Shown: positions 1 through 12,816 of the stretch, piece by piece
Numbering within the stretch: position 1 is the stretch's first letter
Layout: each line of letters opens with the position of its first letter
NCBI RefSeq assembly: GCF_010183535.1
Contig: NC_071332.1
Coordinates: 7,564,001 to 7,628,000 of the forward strand
DNA: 64,000 nt
Direction of reading: 5' to 3'
DNA from: Caenorhabditis remanei
Lineage: Eukaryota > Nematoda > Chromadorea > Rhabditida > Rhabditidae
The notes under the pieces: model-generated
Databases searched by the model: none
Seen by the model: only the letters and a program-made list of their open reading frames with translations
Told to the model about the DNA's origin: nothing
Position numbers and translations under genes: made by a program

Positions 1-762
1 CCGAACTCATTATTATTCTTATCTTGTTTTATTTTCAGAATTCATACAAATTTCAGAATTTTTGTAACATCTTCTTTATAAAGTATGTATCCCACAAAGT
101 ACTTACGTTTTATTCTGAATAATTACTCTCCGTCTGGACGGCTTGAATTCATCCTGCAAAAAGTGCAAACTCATCGAACGATTTTATTCCACGCGTTATT
201 TATTAAGAATTGAAATTTGTCTAGCTTCTGCAGACCATTTTCACTGAACATCGTGAGATCAGATTAACAATTGAGATACCATAGTACACGAATAATCCGT
301 CGAAGGTGTTTATAAGCCACTCCCCCATTTTATTTATTTTCTCAGGATTCTTTTGGTTTTTTTGTTTGTGTGATGCTCTCACTCTCTCGTCTTTTTTGGT
401 CGTTTGTTGGTTGTTTCGTTCGTTTCACGGTCCTCATCAATCATTTTCCAGACAAAAATATGGTGTAAGTGGGTAGTTCGTGTCGAGCAATCATTCCAGG
501 AATCGAGGGTCATTTGCAATAAAAAATATTAAAAAGTTCCAGCTGCTTTCCAGATCATCGTTTAATCTCAGTTGTAGTCTAATTTTGGCCTAGCTCTGTA
601 GCGTTTAGAATCAGATCAGATATTCTTTGAAACTGGTTTTTTTCGCTTCGGATGATTCTACTATTTCGGAGTTCTGATGCTTTGTAGGAGACTTTTGGAG
701 CTTATCGTCAATAAATAGTGAATGTCAAATCATTATAGTGGTCTCTGTCCTCAATAACCAAA
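1..762. other. intergenic, no gene seen
   Basis: AT-rich DNA with short T-rich runs. No open frame with splice signals and no RNA gene could be recognised. It could hold regulatory or UTR sequence of a gene beyond the left edge. Confidence 0.4.
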
Positions 763-993
763 CTAAGTTCCCTGATTTTGAGAGACGTTTTTCGCGATGG
801 GGTCCCGAAACTCTTGTTCGAATGGCTTCAGACCAGAATTGTTGAAATCAAACTGGCCCATCTTTAGTTCGGGTTTAGCAAAGTTCTGAAACCAATCTAC
901 TATCTCATTCTTATTCTGACTATCCCAGAACGTGCTTCTAACCAGTTTATTTTGCTGATTAGAAACGAGGGTGGGAGTAACAATTGTACTCAT
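763..993 (-). CDS. hypothetical small protein, 76 aa (tentative)
   Basis: A single open frame on the minus strand from an ATG to a TAG codes for 76 residues. The composition is protein-like (several W, F, D, E and N, including a DWFQNFAKPELKMGQFDF stretch) and has no low-complexity run. There is no signal peptide or membrane segment. The ATG is preceded by CTTTTC but not by a clear AG acceptor. No family was recognised. It could be a real short gene, the last exon of a gene whose other exons were not seen, or chance. The same sequence in related species would decide. Confidence 0.3.
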   Translation of the reverse strand: MSTIVTPTLVSNQQNKLVRSTFWDSQNKNEIVDWFQNFAKPELKMGQFDFNNSGLKPFEQEFRDPIAKNVSQNQGT

Positions 994-2787
994 GAAAAGA
1001 GAATGGATTTATCACTAATCCAATGCACTCAAAAGTAATATTCTTCTTATATCCGGAAGCTCCAACTTCCTCTCAATAAACAATAGACACTACAATCGAG
1101 CATAAACGTGATGAATGAAATTGAGAGAAAAAATATATTCCAACTAAATTGAGAGGACTCTTTGAGAATTGATCTCCATAATTGTCCCCTTGAAGTTATC
1201 GTCACTTTTTTCTTGAAAAAGTAGAATATTTAAATTTTAATTCTAGGTTTTGTTTTTATGAGAAGTTTCCCACTATTAATTTATCTTGTTTTTTGATCCA
1301 CGTGCTTTTTCGATTTCTCAGTAGTGTTTCGTTTTCTAAAAGCAAATTTGTTACCTCTCCGTCAAAAAGAAGACGTCGGAGGTCCTTCGTCCAACCTCTT
1401 TTTCTGTTTACCATCCTATTTCATGTCTCTTTTTTCCGGATATAAAATATTTGTTTTGGTTAATCTGAAAAAAAGGACCATTTTATGGTGTTTGTGGTTC
1501 AACCTTCCATGTACTTTTTCTGCGTGTTCACTCAAAAGAATTACTCTTTTGAGGAGCAGGAAAACAATGCAGATTCTAAGAAATCTGAGGGGGAACCTCT
1601 CGCAGTCATTTATAATTCTCACACCGTTCGAGGTCCTTCCTTCTCATATTCCTTTGATGAGTTCACGTTCGTTTTGAGTTCGAACGTACGGATAAACATA
1701 GAATTGATGGATAATACATGATAGTTTGGTGTCTGTTAGAAGTCATGAAATATTCATTTGTTTATACATAAAGTTCACACAAGGCCTAGGATTCCCTGTA
1801 ATTGGAAAACCTGAGCTTATAAAAAGACGTGAATTTCAAAAATAGAAAGTAATATTCTTGAAGTTGCTGAAAGTCAACTTTTTAAAGTATTTGTTTTTCC
1901 CTGGGCAAAAAAAATAGAGTTTAGTTTAATTCATAAAGGAAGTCTGTCACGTTAAAAAACTAACATATTAATTCGGTTAGATCAGAAATTTCCCACGGAG
2001 TCTGAACATCACAGAAGCTGTCTCCGTTCTATATTCATCTCTTGTAATCTCCTAGTACGCAGGCTCCACGATGTTTCAATTCTAATAATATAAATGTAGT
2101 TCAAATCCTTTTGCTCTAAATCCACAAAAATTTTATGTCATCCCCACCCGGATTAGATATTTTTAAACCTACTTATTCTATATACTTCTACTAAACTTTC
2201 GGATGCATTTCGAATTCTTCAATTCCATTGGGATTCCTTACCTTTCCTTTTCATTTTATCAACGGCTCTCATCTCTTTTTCTTCTTTTTTCTTTTTTGCA
2301 AAAGAACACGTTCCAAATGTCCTTTCTTACATCATCCCCCAAGTTTAGAAACAATTCATTTCCTTATCCATCTGGAAGCCTTTGATCTCCGTCTGAATGA
2401 TGCTGGATGTCCTTTAACTTTAGGAGCATTAAGACAACAAGCACCAATTAATTGAAGTTTTTTCTTGACTTGCCCCATCACGTCACAATCCCACCTCATT
2501 ACTTACATACTTCCGTCCTCCATTTTTCCTACTTGGGCGGTTCTTTTTCTTTTCAATTTTCACCTAATCTTCCAGCTGCTGATCCAATGTTTTCATATAA
2601 ATACATCCAGCGTTCCCCTTGTTTTTATATCTTCTTATATGCCTCCCCTATTTATTTTTTAGCTTTTTATTATGATCCTTCATTATTTTCTGCATTCTGA
2701 ATTAATTATGTATAATTAATCTGAATGTTCATTGATGCGAGTTTACGTAGATTCTGCATTTTCAGATTGATCTCTTACTGACACAGA
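994..2787. other. intergenic upstream of the first receptor gene
   Basis: The region is AT-rich with several overlapping short open frames on both strands that lack codon bias or splice sites. They look like chance frames. No gene, RNA or repeat could be supported. Confidence 0.4.
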
Positions 2788-4648
2788 ATGGTACTTGACA
2801 CATCCTGGAATCGAACGACAATAGAATTCGGACATCGGGTTAGTTACTTGAAAAAAAGTTACAGTTAAAGAGAAACTGTATCTAAATCTGAATTCAGATC
2901 ATAAACTTTCTAAATTCTAGGGAGTAACCCCTGTCCACGTGGCAGCTCTGGTGATGGGAACAATCAATTGTCTTCTCAATGGTCTCATCTGGACAGCATT
3001 CCGTCGATCACCACAGTTACTCACGAAACATCATCTTTATCTATTCTACGCATTTGCTATCACCAACTTTTTCACAGGTTTGTTTTGAAAAATTTGTAAC
3101 TAGAAACACCAGAATGACGTCTGAAATATGTGATCTGTCTCTTGTTTTGTTTCGTTTTAGGGGAATCCTTAATAACATGTGCTCATGTTTTTCAGCTTCC
3201 TTGTTTTCTTTTTTATAATCAAATTGTTAATCCGTGATATTTCAGGATTCTTCACAATACCTACATACCTCAATCTGTTTTATCGAAACAATCTTAACTG
3301 TCCAAGGTGGTCGATTCTGATCGGATCGAGTTTCGAAATTGGTCTCGACAAGGTCCGGCATATCATAACACTTTCGATAGCTGGGGAGAGGATTCATGCC
3401 CTTTTCAGGCCCAGTGAATATTTCTTTCTAGATCACAAAATGGTAGGTTCTCTTTTTTTCGTGAATTGCTGTTAGCATTTCCATATTTCAGATCTCACTG
3501 AAAATCTGCGCGTTTGCAGTTGTTTGGGGAGTTCTCGACATGATATTTCTGGTATTCGAAGACGATATTCATATGGTGAGTCTATAAATAATTTCGTAGG
3601 AAGAATTATTGAAACATGTGAAATTTGTATTCTAATGTCGGAGACTAAATCCGTTGCGACGTAAAGAACAATTGACAATAGATTAGTTGTAAACAGGTGA
3701 AAAGATTGAGGAAATCTAAGAGAATTTATGAATAATCAGAATGTATGAAGTATGAATATTTCTGACATAAATAGGCTACAAAACAGAACAGAAGTCAAGG
3801 AAACTTACTAGAATTTGGGGAAAACATAAGCAAAGGGGAACGTGAAGTGAAAAATTCAGAACTTGAACAGAACCCGGAAGGTATTTTGAGCACTTTTTTC
3901 ATTATTTAAGATACGAATACACTGTGTCACAACATCATCATCCGGTCCTACATTCCATCTGTACTTCCTTCTTTCCACAATCTTTTTCGGAGTGCTACTA
4001 TCTTTGGCGTACTTCTTGTTTATCTGCAAACTGTTCGTTCTCCGAGAAACCAGAGTTGTCAATGTCAAGAAACGAAGTCGTGAGAACTTCCAACAGGTTC
4101 GTGAAATCCGAAATCAGAATGAATTACTCTCATTTCCATTTTTCCAGGTCAACTCTCTGACAGTAATGGTCATTTTGCTAGTAGTGATATTCAATGTTCT
4201 GCCTAGTCTTCTCTACTTGTATGACATGATAATTGGAGAAGTTCATTTCATGAAATGGGGTCCAATTGTGACTATCGGTTACCACTGCTACGGATCTCTT
4301 TCGTTTTTCTTCTACAATTGTCGACATAGGGAAATTCGAGCGGCTTTGAAGTGAGTCTATACTTACTAAAAATAATTGATATCTATTCTGAAATTTCAGC
4401 AAAATCGAGTTCATTCGTGACTTTGTAAACTGCGACAAAACTCCGAAAAGCAATTCAAAAAGCATTGATGCGAGTGGACAGTTTAGCAATATCGTTAAAG
4501 GAGTTCCCAACATGGTAAGAGATATTTCATTGATTGATTCCAAATTACTTTTATTTTCATTCAGGTTGTTTCCAAATTTGGTAATTCGAAGCCGTCCATA
4601 GTCATCGTTACCGACAGTAATGACAACGAAAGCGAGATATTTCTCTGA
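2788..4648 (+). CDS. serpentine (7TM) chemoreceptor-type GPCR
   Basis: Eight exons join in frame: 2788-2838, 2921-3077, 3246-3442, 3492-3575, 3911-4096, 4148-4350, 4400-4514 and 4565-4648. The product has about seven hydrophobic segments. An intracellular-loop stretch after TM3, SIAGERIHALFRPSEYF, resembles the DRY-like region of nematode serpentine receptors. The intron at 4097-4147 is 51 nt and in frame, so an unspliced reading stays open; its TTTTTCCAG end argues that it is removed. The C-terminal tail is polar and Ser/Asn-rich. The protein is expected in the plasma membrane, probably of sensory neurons. The serpentine class could not be fixed; Srbc-like is one possibility. It lies head to tail with the EF-hand gene. 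Confidence 0.75.
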
Positions 4649-4998
4649 TTCATATCTGATTCAAACACCACTAAACATGTTTTTTTCTAATATTACAAAC
4701 ACAAATATTTATATTTTCATTTCATTAAATTCTCAAAAAACCCCACCTCAACTGATCTCATTTGTGATTATCTGATTAGTGATTAATTGCCCATATTGAC
4801 CATTTTCATCGGGTTTACCCTTTCATTTCTTTCCATATCTCGTGTAAAGACTTTTTCAGTCATCTTTTTTTCTCAATAAAAACATTTTTTTTGTCTCTAG
4901 TGTGTAAAGTGAAAGGAACAAAAAACGAGAGGCAGGTCATTTGTCTTGTGTCTTTTGGCTACTACTTTCAACTTTTTAATCGATTCTAGAAGTCAGTC
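4649..4998. other. short intergenic spacer between receptor and EF-hand gene
   Basis: 350 bases of AT-rich sequence between two plus-strand genes. It must contain the 3' end of the receptor transcript (AATAAA-like T/A runs near 4740 and 4875) and the promoter of the EF-hand gene. No conserved motif was recognised. Confidence 0.35.
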
Positions 4999-5493
4999 AT
5001 GCGCCGAGAAACTGTTTTACTCGTTCTCTTTGGAATCGTAATTTGTCAAAAGAAGAATCCATGGAATGCTGAAACTGCCGATCAGCGACTTGATGATGTG
5101 ATAACAAATGAGTTTAAGGTGAGCATTTCAGAAGATTTTTAGTCATAAATTTGAAATTTAGGCGAGAGATGCCGATGGAAACGGGAAGGTTTCACCTAAA
5201 GAAATTCGTACTTATTATGAAAACCATCCGGATAAAATGAGCAAAGAAGGGCTCGATTTTATCGATAGAAACTTCAACAAAGAAGGTGCTGCTGTCGATC
5301 TGGAAGGTGAATTTTCCTTTTCAATGAAAATTTCTACAAGAGTTATCATTATTTTTCAGGCTACCGAAAGCTGATAAAAGACTGGCTCACAGAAAAGGGA
5401 AGCGTCGAGAAGATTCTCGTGGGAGTGTTCGGAAACAACACAAAGCAATTACAATCTCATCATGTTTGGCGTAAAACTACAATCGCGCCATAA
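4999..5493 (+). CDS. secreted or lumenal EF-hand protein
   Basis: Three exons (4999-5118, 5162-5306, 5360-5493) encode a protein of about 132 residues. The start MRRETVLLVLFGIVICQ is a good signal peptide, so the protein enters the secretory pathway. One canonical EF-hand loop is visible, DADGNGKVSPKE, with D1, D3, N5, K7, S9 and E12. A second loop (DRNFNKEGA) is degenerate, with Asp instead of Glu at position 12. No ER-retention tail is present; the protein ends TIAP. It probably binds calcium in the secretory lumen or outside the cell. It resembles small calumenin or secreted EF-hand proteins in layout only; no specific orthologue is claimed. Confidence 0.75.
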
Positions 5494-5621
5494 ATTACTT
5501 TCATTTCTCTTACTTTTTTACATACTATGAAACAAGAACAAACCTTACATGCCATAAAAGAAAACACAGACTAGATCCCGAAAAACGATATACGAATATT
5601 ATGAACACATTATTTTAATGA

Positions 5622-7077
5622 TTATGGATTGTACCAGTCGAGGAAAAGAAGAGTAAAAGTGAGTACAACGATGCAGAATAAGAACCAAACTCGTTGGAAA
5701 GCAGAGTTCGTGATCGCTTTGCGAATCCATTCGTTTCCATCTATCAGATTTTCCGATGTGTGTAATGCCAAGTCGTTGATCAAATCAATATCACGCTCTT
5801 GATCCATAATCTGAAAATATTGTTTGAAAGCGGATCTCGACACTATTTCAATTACTTTTTCTGAGAAAACTGAAGATAATGACTGAATTTCTGAAATCTG
5901 TTGCTCCAATTTCTCAATTTCATCGTCACGATCTGCTTTCACAAATTCTTCTTTGATAATTGCAGTCTGTTGCTGGAATTGTTCAGCAAATTGATCGCCT
6001 TGATCACTTTTCCATCTTTCATAACTATCTCGTAGCTGATCTTGTTCTGGTTCAAATCCAGCACGGCGTCTATTTCGAACAGTTTCATTGAACAGAATTG
6101 GTGATGCACGATTCTCTTTTGATGGCTCTTGTCTCTGCGGTTTTGGAGCATCGTCAAGCTCCAACTCATCGATTCCATCCCATCCATCGTCTGTCTGAAA
6201 TTCTTCACGTTTTCCTGTTAGGCTTGTTATATCTTCCACAAGATCGTAATCACGGTCTAAAGATGTTTCTTGCTGTGGTTTGTACTGGAGGCAAGGATGT
6301 TTCGTAGACAGTTTTTGAAGCTTGTCAATCAATTTCGCTGAAATTATACGAGGTTACGGGAAGAATGGAATAAATAATGAATTACGACTAAATTCGAGAT
6401 CCGAATTGTAAAGCAGTTCGTCGAGTCCGGAAAGATACTTGAAAACATGCCCATCTTTCTTCGCTTCCTTCACATCATCAGCCAGCGACCGATTTTTCGC
6501 TTGTAGCCGTCTCAAGTGCTCCTTTCTGGAAATTGAAAGAATACTAAATTATTGTGATATATTGTGTTTACTTCAAAAGAGACACAAAATCGACGATTTC
6601 TTTCAGATATGTTCTCAATCCCTCTTGAACTCTCGTGAGATGTCCTCTTTCTGTCGCATTTCGCAATCCGTCATTGCTATTCACACGCTGACCGAGCTGA
6701 TTGATGAACGACTCGAATTGGGATAACTTCTGAAATGAAAAGTATGAGGCAATGCAATGTTCGAGGGCGGATCGAACCTCTTTCACATCAGCATCGAAGC
6801 TTTCTCGCTCTTCTGAACTCATTTTTGAGTATGCTGGAGTAGCGAAAATGTAGTCTTGCGAACGTTCTTCAAGCTTTTTACGAAAAATATACATTTCAGT
6901 GGCAAGCGGATAGACTACATTAGAAATGTTTGTAAAGGCTGGCGACGGACGGTTTTCATCTCGACGAGAAACTCCTGGCTTTTCATTGTGTCTTCTAATG
7001 TGTTTCTGCTCGATTGATGTCGCAAGCGATCTAAATTGCTCCGATCTATCGGAGAACGGGGGGTTTTCCACCGCCAT
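5622..7077 (-). CDS. syx-18: syntaxin-18 (ER/Golgi Q-SNARE)
   Basis: Four minus-strand exons (7077-6572, 6525-6386, 6337-5856, 5810-5622) give 438 residues. The C-terminus has a SNARE helix followed by a single tail anchor, and the end FLDWYNP matches the FLDWYDS ending of human syntaxin-18. The N-terminal helical region fits the syntaxin-18 N domain. I place a 45-nt in-frame intron at 5811-5855: removing it joins FSEK to IMDQERDID, which aligns with FTEKVLQQEAEID of the human protein. The known role of the family (yeast Ufe1) is retrograde Golgi-to-ER fusion at the ER. The acceptor TTTTCTTAAG one base before the ATG suggests trans-splicing. The start lies 542 bases downstream of the snb-1 stop on the same strand. 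Confidence 0.88.
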
Positions 7078-7619
7078 TCTTAAGAAAACATTTCATTTAG
7101 AGACAGGTCTGTTTTCGCTTATCAAAAATATAATATAAACTTGACTATCTACAGATATTTATCTATTTCCACCTGTAGATTCGGTTATCAACACCATTTT
7201 ATTCGCATCTAATGTGAAATTTCCGGGGAGATGAGAAAGCATGACGTTAGTTCAAGAATAAGACAATTCTAGAAAACATACACACGAGCTCGACGGATTA
7301 CGCGGATAAGCTCATGTGGATGGGGGATAATGCAGCTTATCGCATTTTCAATAAATTAATTTCAGAAATAGAAGATTTCAGCTCAGCCAAAAATATTAGG
7401 AAAACAGACAGATTGGATGGGGTGAATGTTGTAGGAAAATATATAATTCAACTATAGTACATTGTAAAGTGAGAAAGTTAAAACGGAGAATAGAATACTC
7501 AGCTTCTATGTGTGGGGAAAAACGGATGAAAATGGATGGGCAAAATTGGAAAAGGGAAGTATTTCGGATGAGAGAAATTACAGTTTCGGGGGATCAGAGT
7601 CGGGATGAGGTTTTGGTAT
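7078..7619. other. spacer between snb-1 and syx-18
   Basis: 542 bases holding the snb-1 3' UTR and sequence upstream of syx-18, both on the minus strand. Long for a worm operon spacer (usually about 100 bases), so a shared operon is possible but not supported by spacing. Confidence 0.35.
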
Positions 7620-8076
7620 TTACTTTCCGGCCCACAAAACGATGATGATGATGAGGATGACGACGATGGCGCACATGATGATCATCATCTTGATGTTCTT
7701 CCACCAGTATTTACGCTTCAGAGTAGCAGCCGATTTTTCGAATTGCGAGGCACCCTCTTGAAGAGCATCAGCTCGGTCGTCCAATTGCGAGAGTTTCTGA
7801 TCACGCTCCAAAACCTTCTCCACATTCACCTGAAAGAAAGAGCAAGTTAGAACATTTTTGCTTCAACACTTATATTCAAACTTTTGATCAAAGAATGTTT
7901 GAATCAAACGGTGTTTTATAGAAACCATGTTAACATACACTATTTAAGTTTTATAAAATTACCTTCATGATTCCGACGACCTCGTCAACCTGAGCTTGTG
8001 TCTGCTGAAGGCGCTTGTTCGATGGTCGTGGTCCTTGACTTCCACCCTGCGCACCGGCATCTCCTTGAGCGTCCAT
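7620..8076 (-). CDS. snb-1: synaptobrevin (synaptic vesicle R-SNARE)
   Basis: Two exons (8076-7963 and 7829-7620) encode 107 residues nearly identical to C. elegans SNB-1 as I remember it. Order: a Gly/Pro/Gln-rich N-terminus ([20 protein letters not shown]), the R-SNARE helix with the zero-layer Arg in [13 protein letters not shown], the juxtamembrane WW, and a tail anchor near residues 84-104 ending in WAGK. The protein sits on synaptic vesicles and pairs with syntaxin and SNAP-25 for neurotransmitter release. A TTCTTCCAG acceptor lies about 37 bases upstream of the ATG, so the 5' UTR is spliced or trans-spliced. The strong conservation makes this the best anchor for identifying the genome. 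Confidence 0.97.
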
Positions 8077-11000
8077 TTCGTTTAGATGTTCTGATCCGGT
8101 TTTACAGGCACAGCCCTGGAAGAATAAAAGTTGAGCAAGAGGAAAAGAATGGAAATTACGTTTTGAAATTGAAGATTGGAAGACAGGGAAGAAAAAAACC
8201 ACGAAGACGGCGACGGCGCGCATTTATGCATGAAAAATTGAGGCGCGGTGAGCAAGCGAATTGAAGAAGAACTAAAGTGCTCTCACTCAAAAAAACGAGG
8301 CAAACTCCAAAATAAAATATATCCGTTTCTGCATAATGGGATTATCATTATGCGGTTCGCACGAAGGAAAAAAGAGAAATCGAGATGTTCTGGATTGTGG
8401 TAAGTAAGGAAAATGAGGAAAGAGAAAGAAAAACAAAAACCGAACGGGGTCAGATGACGAAGCGATGAGTGTGCGTTGGTCGTTCGGCGTCAATTTTGTT
8501 GCGAAATCGGTGAAAACACCGAGGAACCAAAATGCGTACAATACACAAAGAACGACGCACAATCGTCAGAGATTGTCGGCTAATTGTTCTCTCTCACTTT
8601 TACGTTGAATTTGAGTTGATAAATAAAAAATGACATGAAACAGAAAACTGGTTTTCATCGCATCGATTGTTCTTTTTTTCCAACTGATCATTGCTTAGTT
8701 CACGAGTAGAGAGAAATAACAAAAAATAACTAAAGAAGATGATGACTGGAGGGTAACTTGTATTGAAGAAGACACATTGTGGGACGCATTCCAGACAAAT
8801 AACGAAGCCACTTTTTATTGCTTTGCAGCCAGAAAATTGTGGGAGGCGAAACTAATAATGGGAGAAAAAAAAAAGAAGGCGAAGAAAGGAAGGAGTCTCC
8901 GGCACACGCTTCAGTTCTCCTTTTTTCCTTATTCCTTTTCTTGGCCGATTTCACACAAATGGAGCTAAATCCTTTTGCAGTGAAAAAAGAAAAGCATAGA
9001 ATACTACGAGGAAGTTTTAAGAAAAAAAATATGGAAGTGTAGTGAAATTCAAGAGAAATTCGTGCCCGAGGCGTATCACTAGTACGAAAAAAGAAAGAAA
9101 TGACGAGACTTTGAAACAAAAATTTTCGTCGACTCTGCATGTATACGCTCGTATCCACGTCATGGTTGCTCGGATACCCGAAAACTATAAATCCTTCAAC
9201 GAAATGCCGCAGCGATACATCATTCCGTGTCTCGAGATTCCTATGGACTACCGCGACAGCAACACGAAAAGAGAAACGTTGCATTCGAGAAGGAGAATAA
9301 ATTTTCAGTTGGCCTTTTTGGTTGGCGGGGGAAAAAGTATAAAAAACAAGAAAGGAATACAAAAAAGAATGGTGAATCATTCTCTCATATCAGCTGATAA
9401 AAACAGAAAAATCGTTGAAATATGGTGGGAATGGGAATGAGAATGAGGAAGCGAAAGGAATTGAATGTGGGTTTGATTGTATAAGGAGAAAAATAGAGGA
9501 AGAAAAAGAAGAAGAGATGGGTGGGGAGAAAGTAAATAGTGTGACTTTAGAGTAAATGAATAACAACAAAATAAACTTGGGAACAAACTTTTTATAAATA
9601 GAGACTATTTTGCTCTGAAACTGTTAGTTTACTTCAAGAAAAGTTTTTGGAATGGAGACGTGTTACGTCAACTTCGAACTGATTCGGTTCAAATCATTGA
9701 CAATAATCAATTCTAAAAATTTCAAAAGAAGATACTTGGTACTACTCAGAAGCCTCATTGTCCTCCAGAATACTCGAAATCTACATACTGTGGGGTTACT
9801 GTATGTATGGAATTGTGTTACTTCTTGTATCGATAGAGACCTCACTCTTTTCAGTCGGCTTTGACAGCAAAAACTATGAAAAAGAAGAGAAATATCGGTC
9901 TTCTTCTTTATGTTTTTGTCTGTTGGTTTACTCATTCGATTCTCCCGGGACGACTGCTCGTTCAATTATGATTTTGTTATTTCAAAATTCTAGAAAATAA
10001 CTCAAAAAGAGACAAAAAAGAATGAAGAAGGCAGATGTAACTGAGGGTTTCCAGCACGAAAAAAGTACTAGTTTGGTACTAGTGAGTCGACAGACACTTC
10101 GTGGGTAGAGTCCCCTGGCAAAAGATCGATGAAAATTCGCGCGCTCGCAGAGCCCATGTAGAGAGAAAGAGAGAGCCCATTGCCAGTTGAGGAGCCAAGC
10201 AAAACTGAGGACAAGAAACGAGAAAAAGTGAGAGAGAGAAAAAATGGAGAAAAAAGCGGCATGCGCGAAAAACTGAGAAAGAAAAGAGCAGTGGGTGCTT
10301 TCGTGGGCTCACGGAGCCGCCGTCGTGGGCCGCGCTGAAGCAGTAGCACAAGGATTATATGAGCAGAAGACGTCGAGGAGTGTGTGCGTATGTAGATGGA
10401 AGAAGCACGTCTTCTTCTTCTTTTTTTTTGCCGTTTTCTTCGCGCCGTTGAAGAAAGGAAAGAAGAAGAAAGCCACTACGGGTGAACGTAGCGAGACCAG
10501 GAGAAAGAAAGAAGAAAAATGAAAGAAAAACTGAGATCTCAGCTCGAATTTCATTTTTCAGATTTGAAGAGGGGATAGATGGAAGGAGATGAGTAAGACG
10601 TTTGATTTATTAGTCTTCTTGAAAAATTCAGAAATAAATTGGATTTTCAAGATTGAAATGTGCTCCGTCGATTACAGTAGCCAAGGTTCTGTCTTGAGAA
10701 AAAACACAAACAGAAATGCTGCTCTTCTGTATACAGAGAAAGGGAAGGAAGGGAAATGGAAACAAAAAATACAGTTCTGGAAAGTCAGAGAAAAAAGAGA
10801 ACACGTGACCCGGAACGTTTGGGAGAATTCAGAGAAAAAGAAAATCGATGTAGACTGTGAAAAAAGAAAAAAAATCACAACCTTATGAAAAGATTACTGT
10901 AGTCCAGATAGAAATCAGAATCTTCTGATTATTCAGATTAAAGGTACATATTGTGTTCTGTTAGAGTAATGGAAATGTATTCCTTTTCTGAAATCACGTC

Positions 11001-12816
11001 ACCATATTTCTATTCCTCAACGAGGTGTGAAGCAAAACAAAATGACGAGAGGAAATAAGGTCAGAACGGGGAAAATGAAAAGGAATCCCTTTCCTAATGA
11101 CATAATCTCACAGGGAATTAGCCACTCGTTAAGACACCTAATCCGTCTGTTAACAGCCTCTCGTTCCTCTCTTATTTTCAGCCGTCCGCCCCAAACGTCC
11201 AACTTTCAGAGCCACCCATTAATCGCGCGAGGCGCTGGAAATAAATGAATGCATGAATAAATTGCCATACATAATAAATGAATTAAGTGAGTGTCAACGG
11301 CAGTGCTGACAAAAAGAGAAATATATGTTAGGGAGCAAAGAATTACGAAAGGAGACTTGAAGTTGAACAATACAATTAGTAGAAATGAGACAACATATAA
11401 ATTCGAGGGTGTCGGGAGAAAAAAGTAAAGTGGTCACTCCCGCTCTAACCTATAGCCTCTTCGTGGAAAAAAGGAGAAACCTCCTCCATGAAAAAGACAA
11501 AAAACGGAAGAATGACTAGCAGTCAATGTCATTCAAAACGAGCACATATTGTGGAGATGGTGGTGGTTTGGAGGGTAGTGAGGACCAAAAAAAGAGGAAG
11601 AAGGAGAGTTGGTCCTTCAGAAAAAAAAGAAGAAGAGATTGTATGAAGAGATGAGAAGAAGAGAGAAATTGGAAACCCGAAACGAAAAGTTTTCCTATTC
11701 CAATTGATGAGTGGCCAGTTGAATGAGTTTATAAAATCATAAACAATACGTAGATGTACCTGAACACGTGGGCGATTATTTTCTAGAGACAGAGAACGAT
11801 TCTCATTAAAGTAGTAAACTTCCTCATAGGCTACTGTTTGTTTCAGAAAGAAAAGTGATTCGTAGAAGGCAATTTCCGGCGGTCGTTTCTTTTTTTATCC
11901 AATTATAGCCAGGAAATTGGAAAGTGTGAGAATAAGAAGAAGAAGAAGAAGAAAACAACAGAAGAAAACGAGGAAAACGGGAGCTAATCTATGCAAGAGT
12001 ATGGAGAAAATATTTGAGTATTCGTATTGGTAGAAGTAAACAGGAGGGAGAGACGATCTGGGGTACGTTTGACGCGTTCGAAGACTGGAATAATAAGTTT
12101 TACTCCATGGAATAGGATTTGAAAAGCAGGAAAATAAAAATCAATTTCAAGTTTTACGGGAAAAATTATTATAGTAGTACGGTAAGACAACCTCAACTCA
12201 AAAATGTCATAGCCTTCCACAAAAAGTGGATTTCTTTCAGAAGCACAGCCTTCTGGAAAAATGAATTCATGCTAGGCTCAGAGTCTTCCGAAAGCCTACA
12301 ACTTCTAAAAAACTTGCAGCAAAAGTTGAACTCGGCGAAAGAACAAATTCTTGGAAGTAAAACTGAGAAGGGCATTTCCATATTGTACTCTTCTCATCTC
12401 GTTTCCCAGTATCAATTTCATCTTCTTTTTGCTCAAAAAAGGAGGAGGCGGACACTCCCTCCCTCCCACTTTTCTCTTCTCATTTTTCTCTTCCTTGCTT
12501 CTAATATTCATATCGTTAGAATATTCGATTAGCAAAAATGTATGTGAGGAGCCGGAATGAAGCAAAAAAAGAAAAAAAAGCGGAGGGGAAACGAGAATGT
12601 GCATGTATATCATTGAAATATGAGAAATTTGTGTGTATGTGTGCACGCCTTCTTGACAGAATACGCATATTTCAAATGGCTCTCCGGGGCCCATCTTCCT
12701 AAAATTTAGTGTCCTCAAAAAGACGCGTCATTTCGGTTTTTTGTTTTTTTATGGATGGGAACAATATAAAATAGAAAGGGCAATAACAATGGTAACAAGG
12801 AAGTGAATAAGAGATT
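8077..12816. other. long non-coding stretch upstream of snb-1
   Basis: About 4.7 kb between snb-1 and the pmp-5 3' end, both on the minus strand, so this is the snb-1 upstream region. It is strikingly purine-rich on the plus strand (runs of GAAGAA, GAGAGA and AAGAAAG), with a more GC-rich island at 10070-10420 that could be a promoter or a 5' UTR exon of snb-1. Several long open frames on both strands are low-complexity products of this bias. No convincing gene was found. Confidence 0.5.
11936..11955. repeat. AAG microsatellite
   Basis: A short run of AAG triplets in a purine-rich region. Simple repeat, no function proposed. Confidence 0.5.

Noticed and set aside
7078..7619. snb-1/syx-18 operon
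   Set aside because: The 542-base gap is much longer than usual worm operon spacing and no U-rich element with an SL2 signature was identified.
8730..9440. Long overlapping open frames on both strands
   Set aside because: They are made of F/S/L- or K/R/E-rich low-complexity sequence from the purine-rich tract and have no splice sites or family features.
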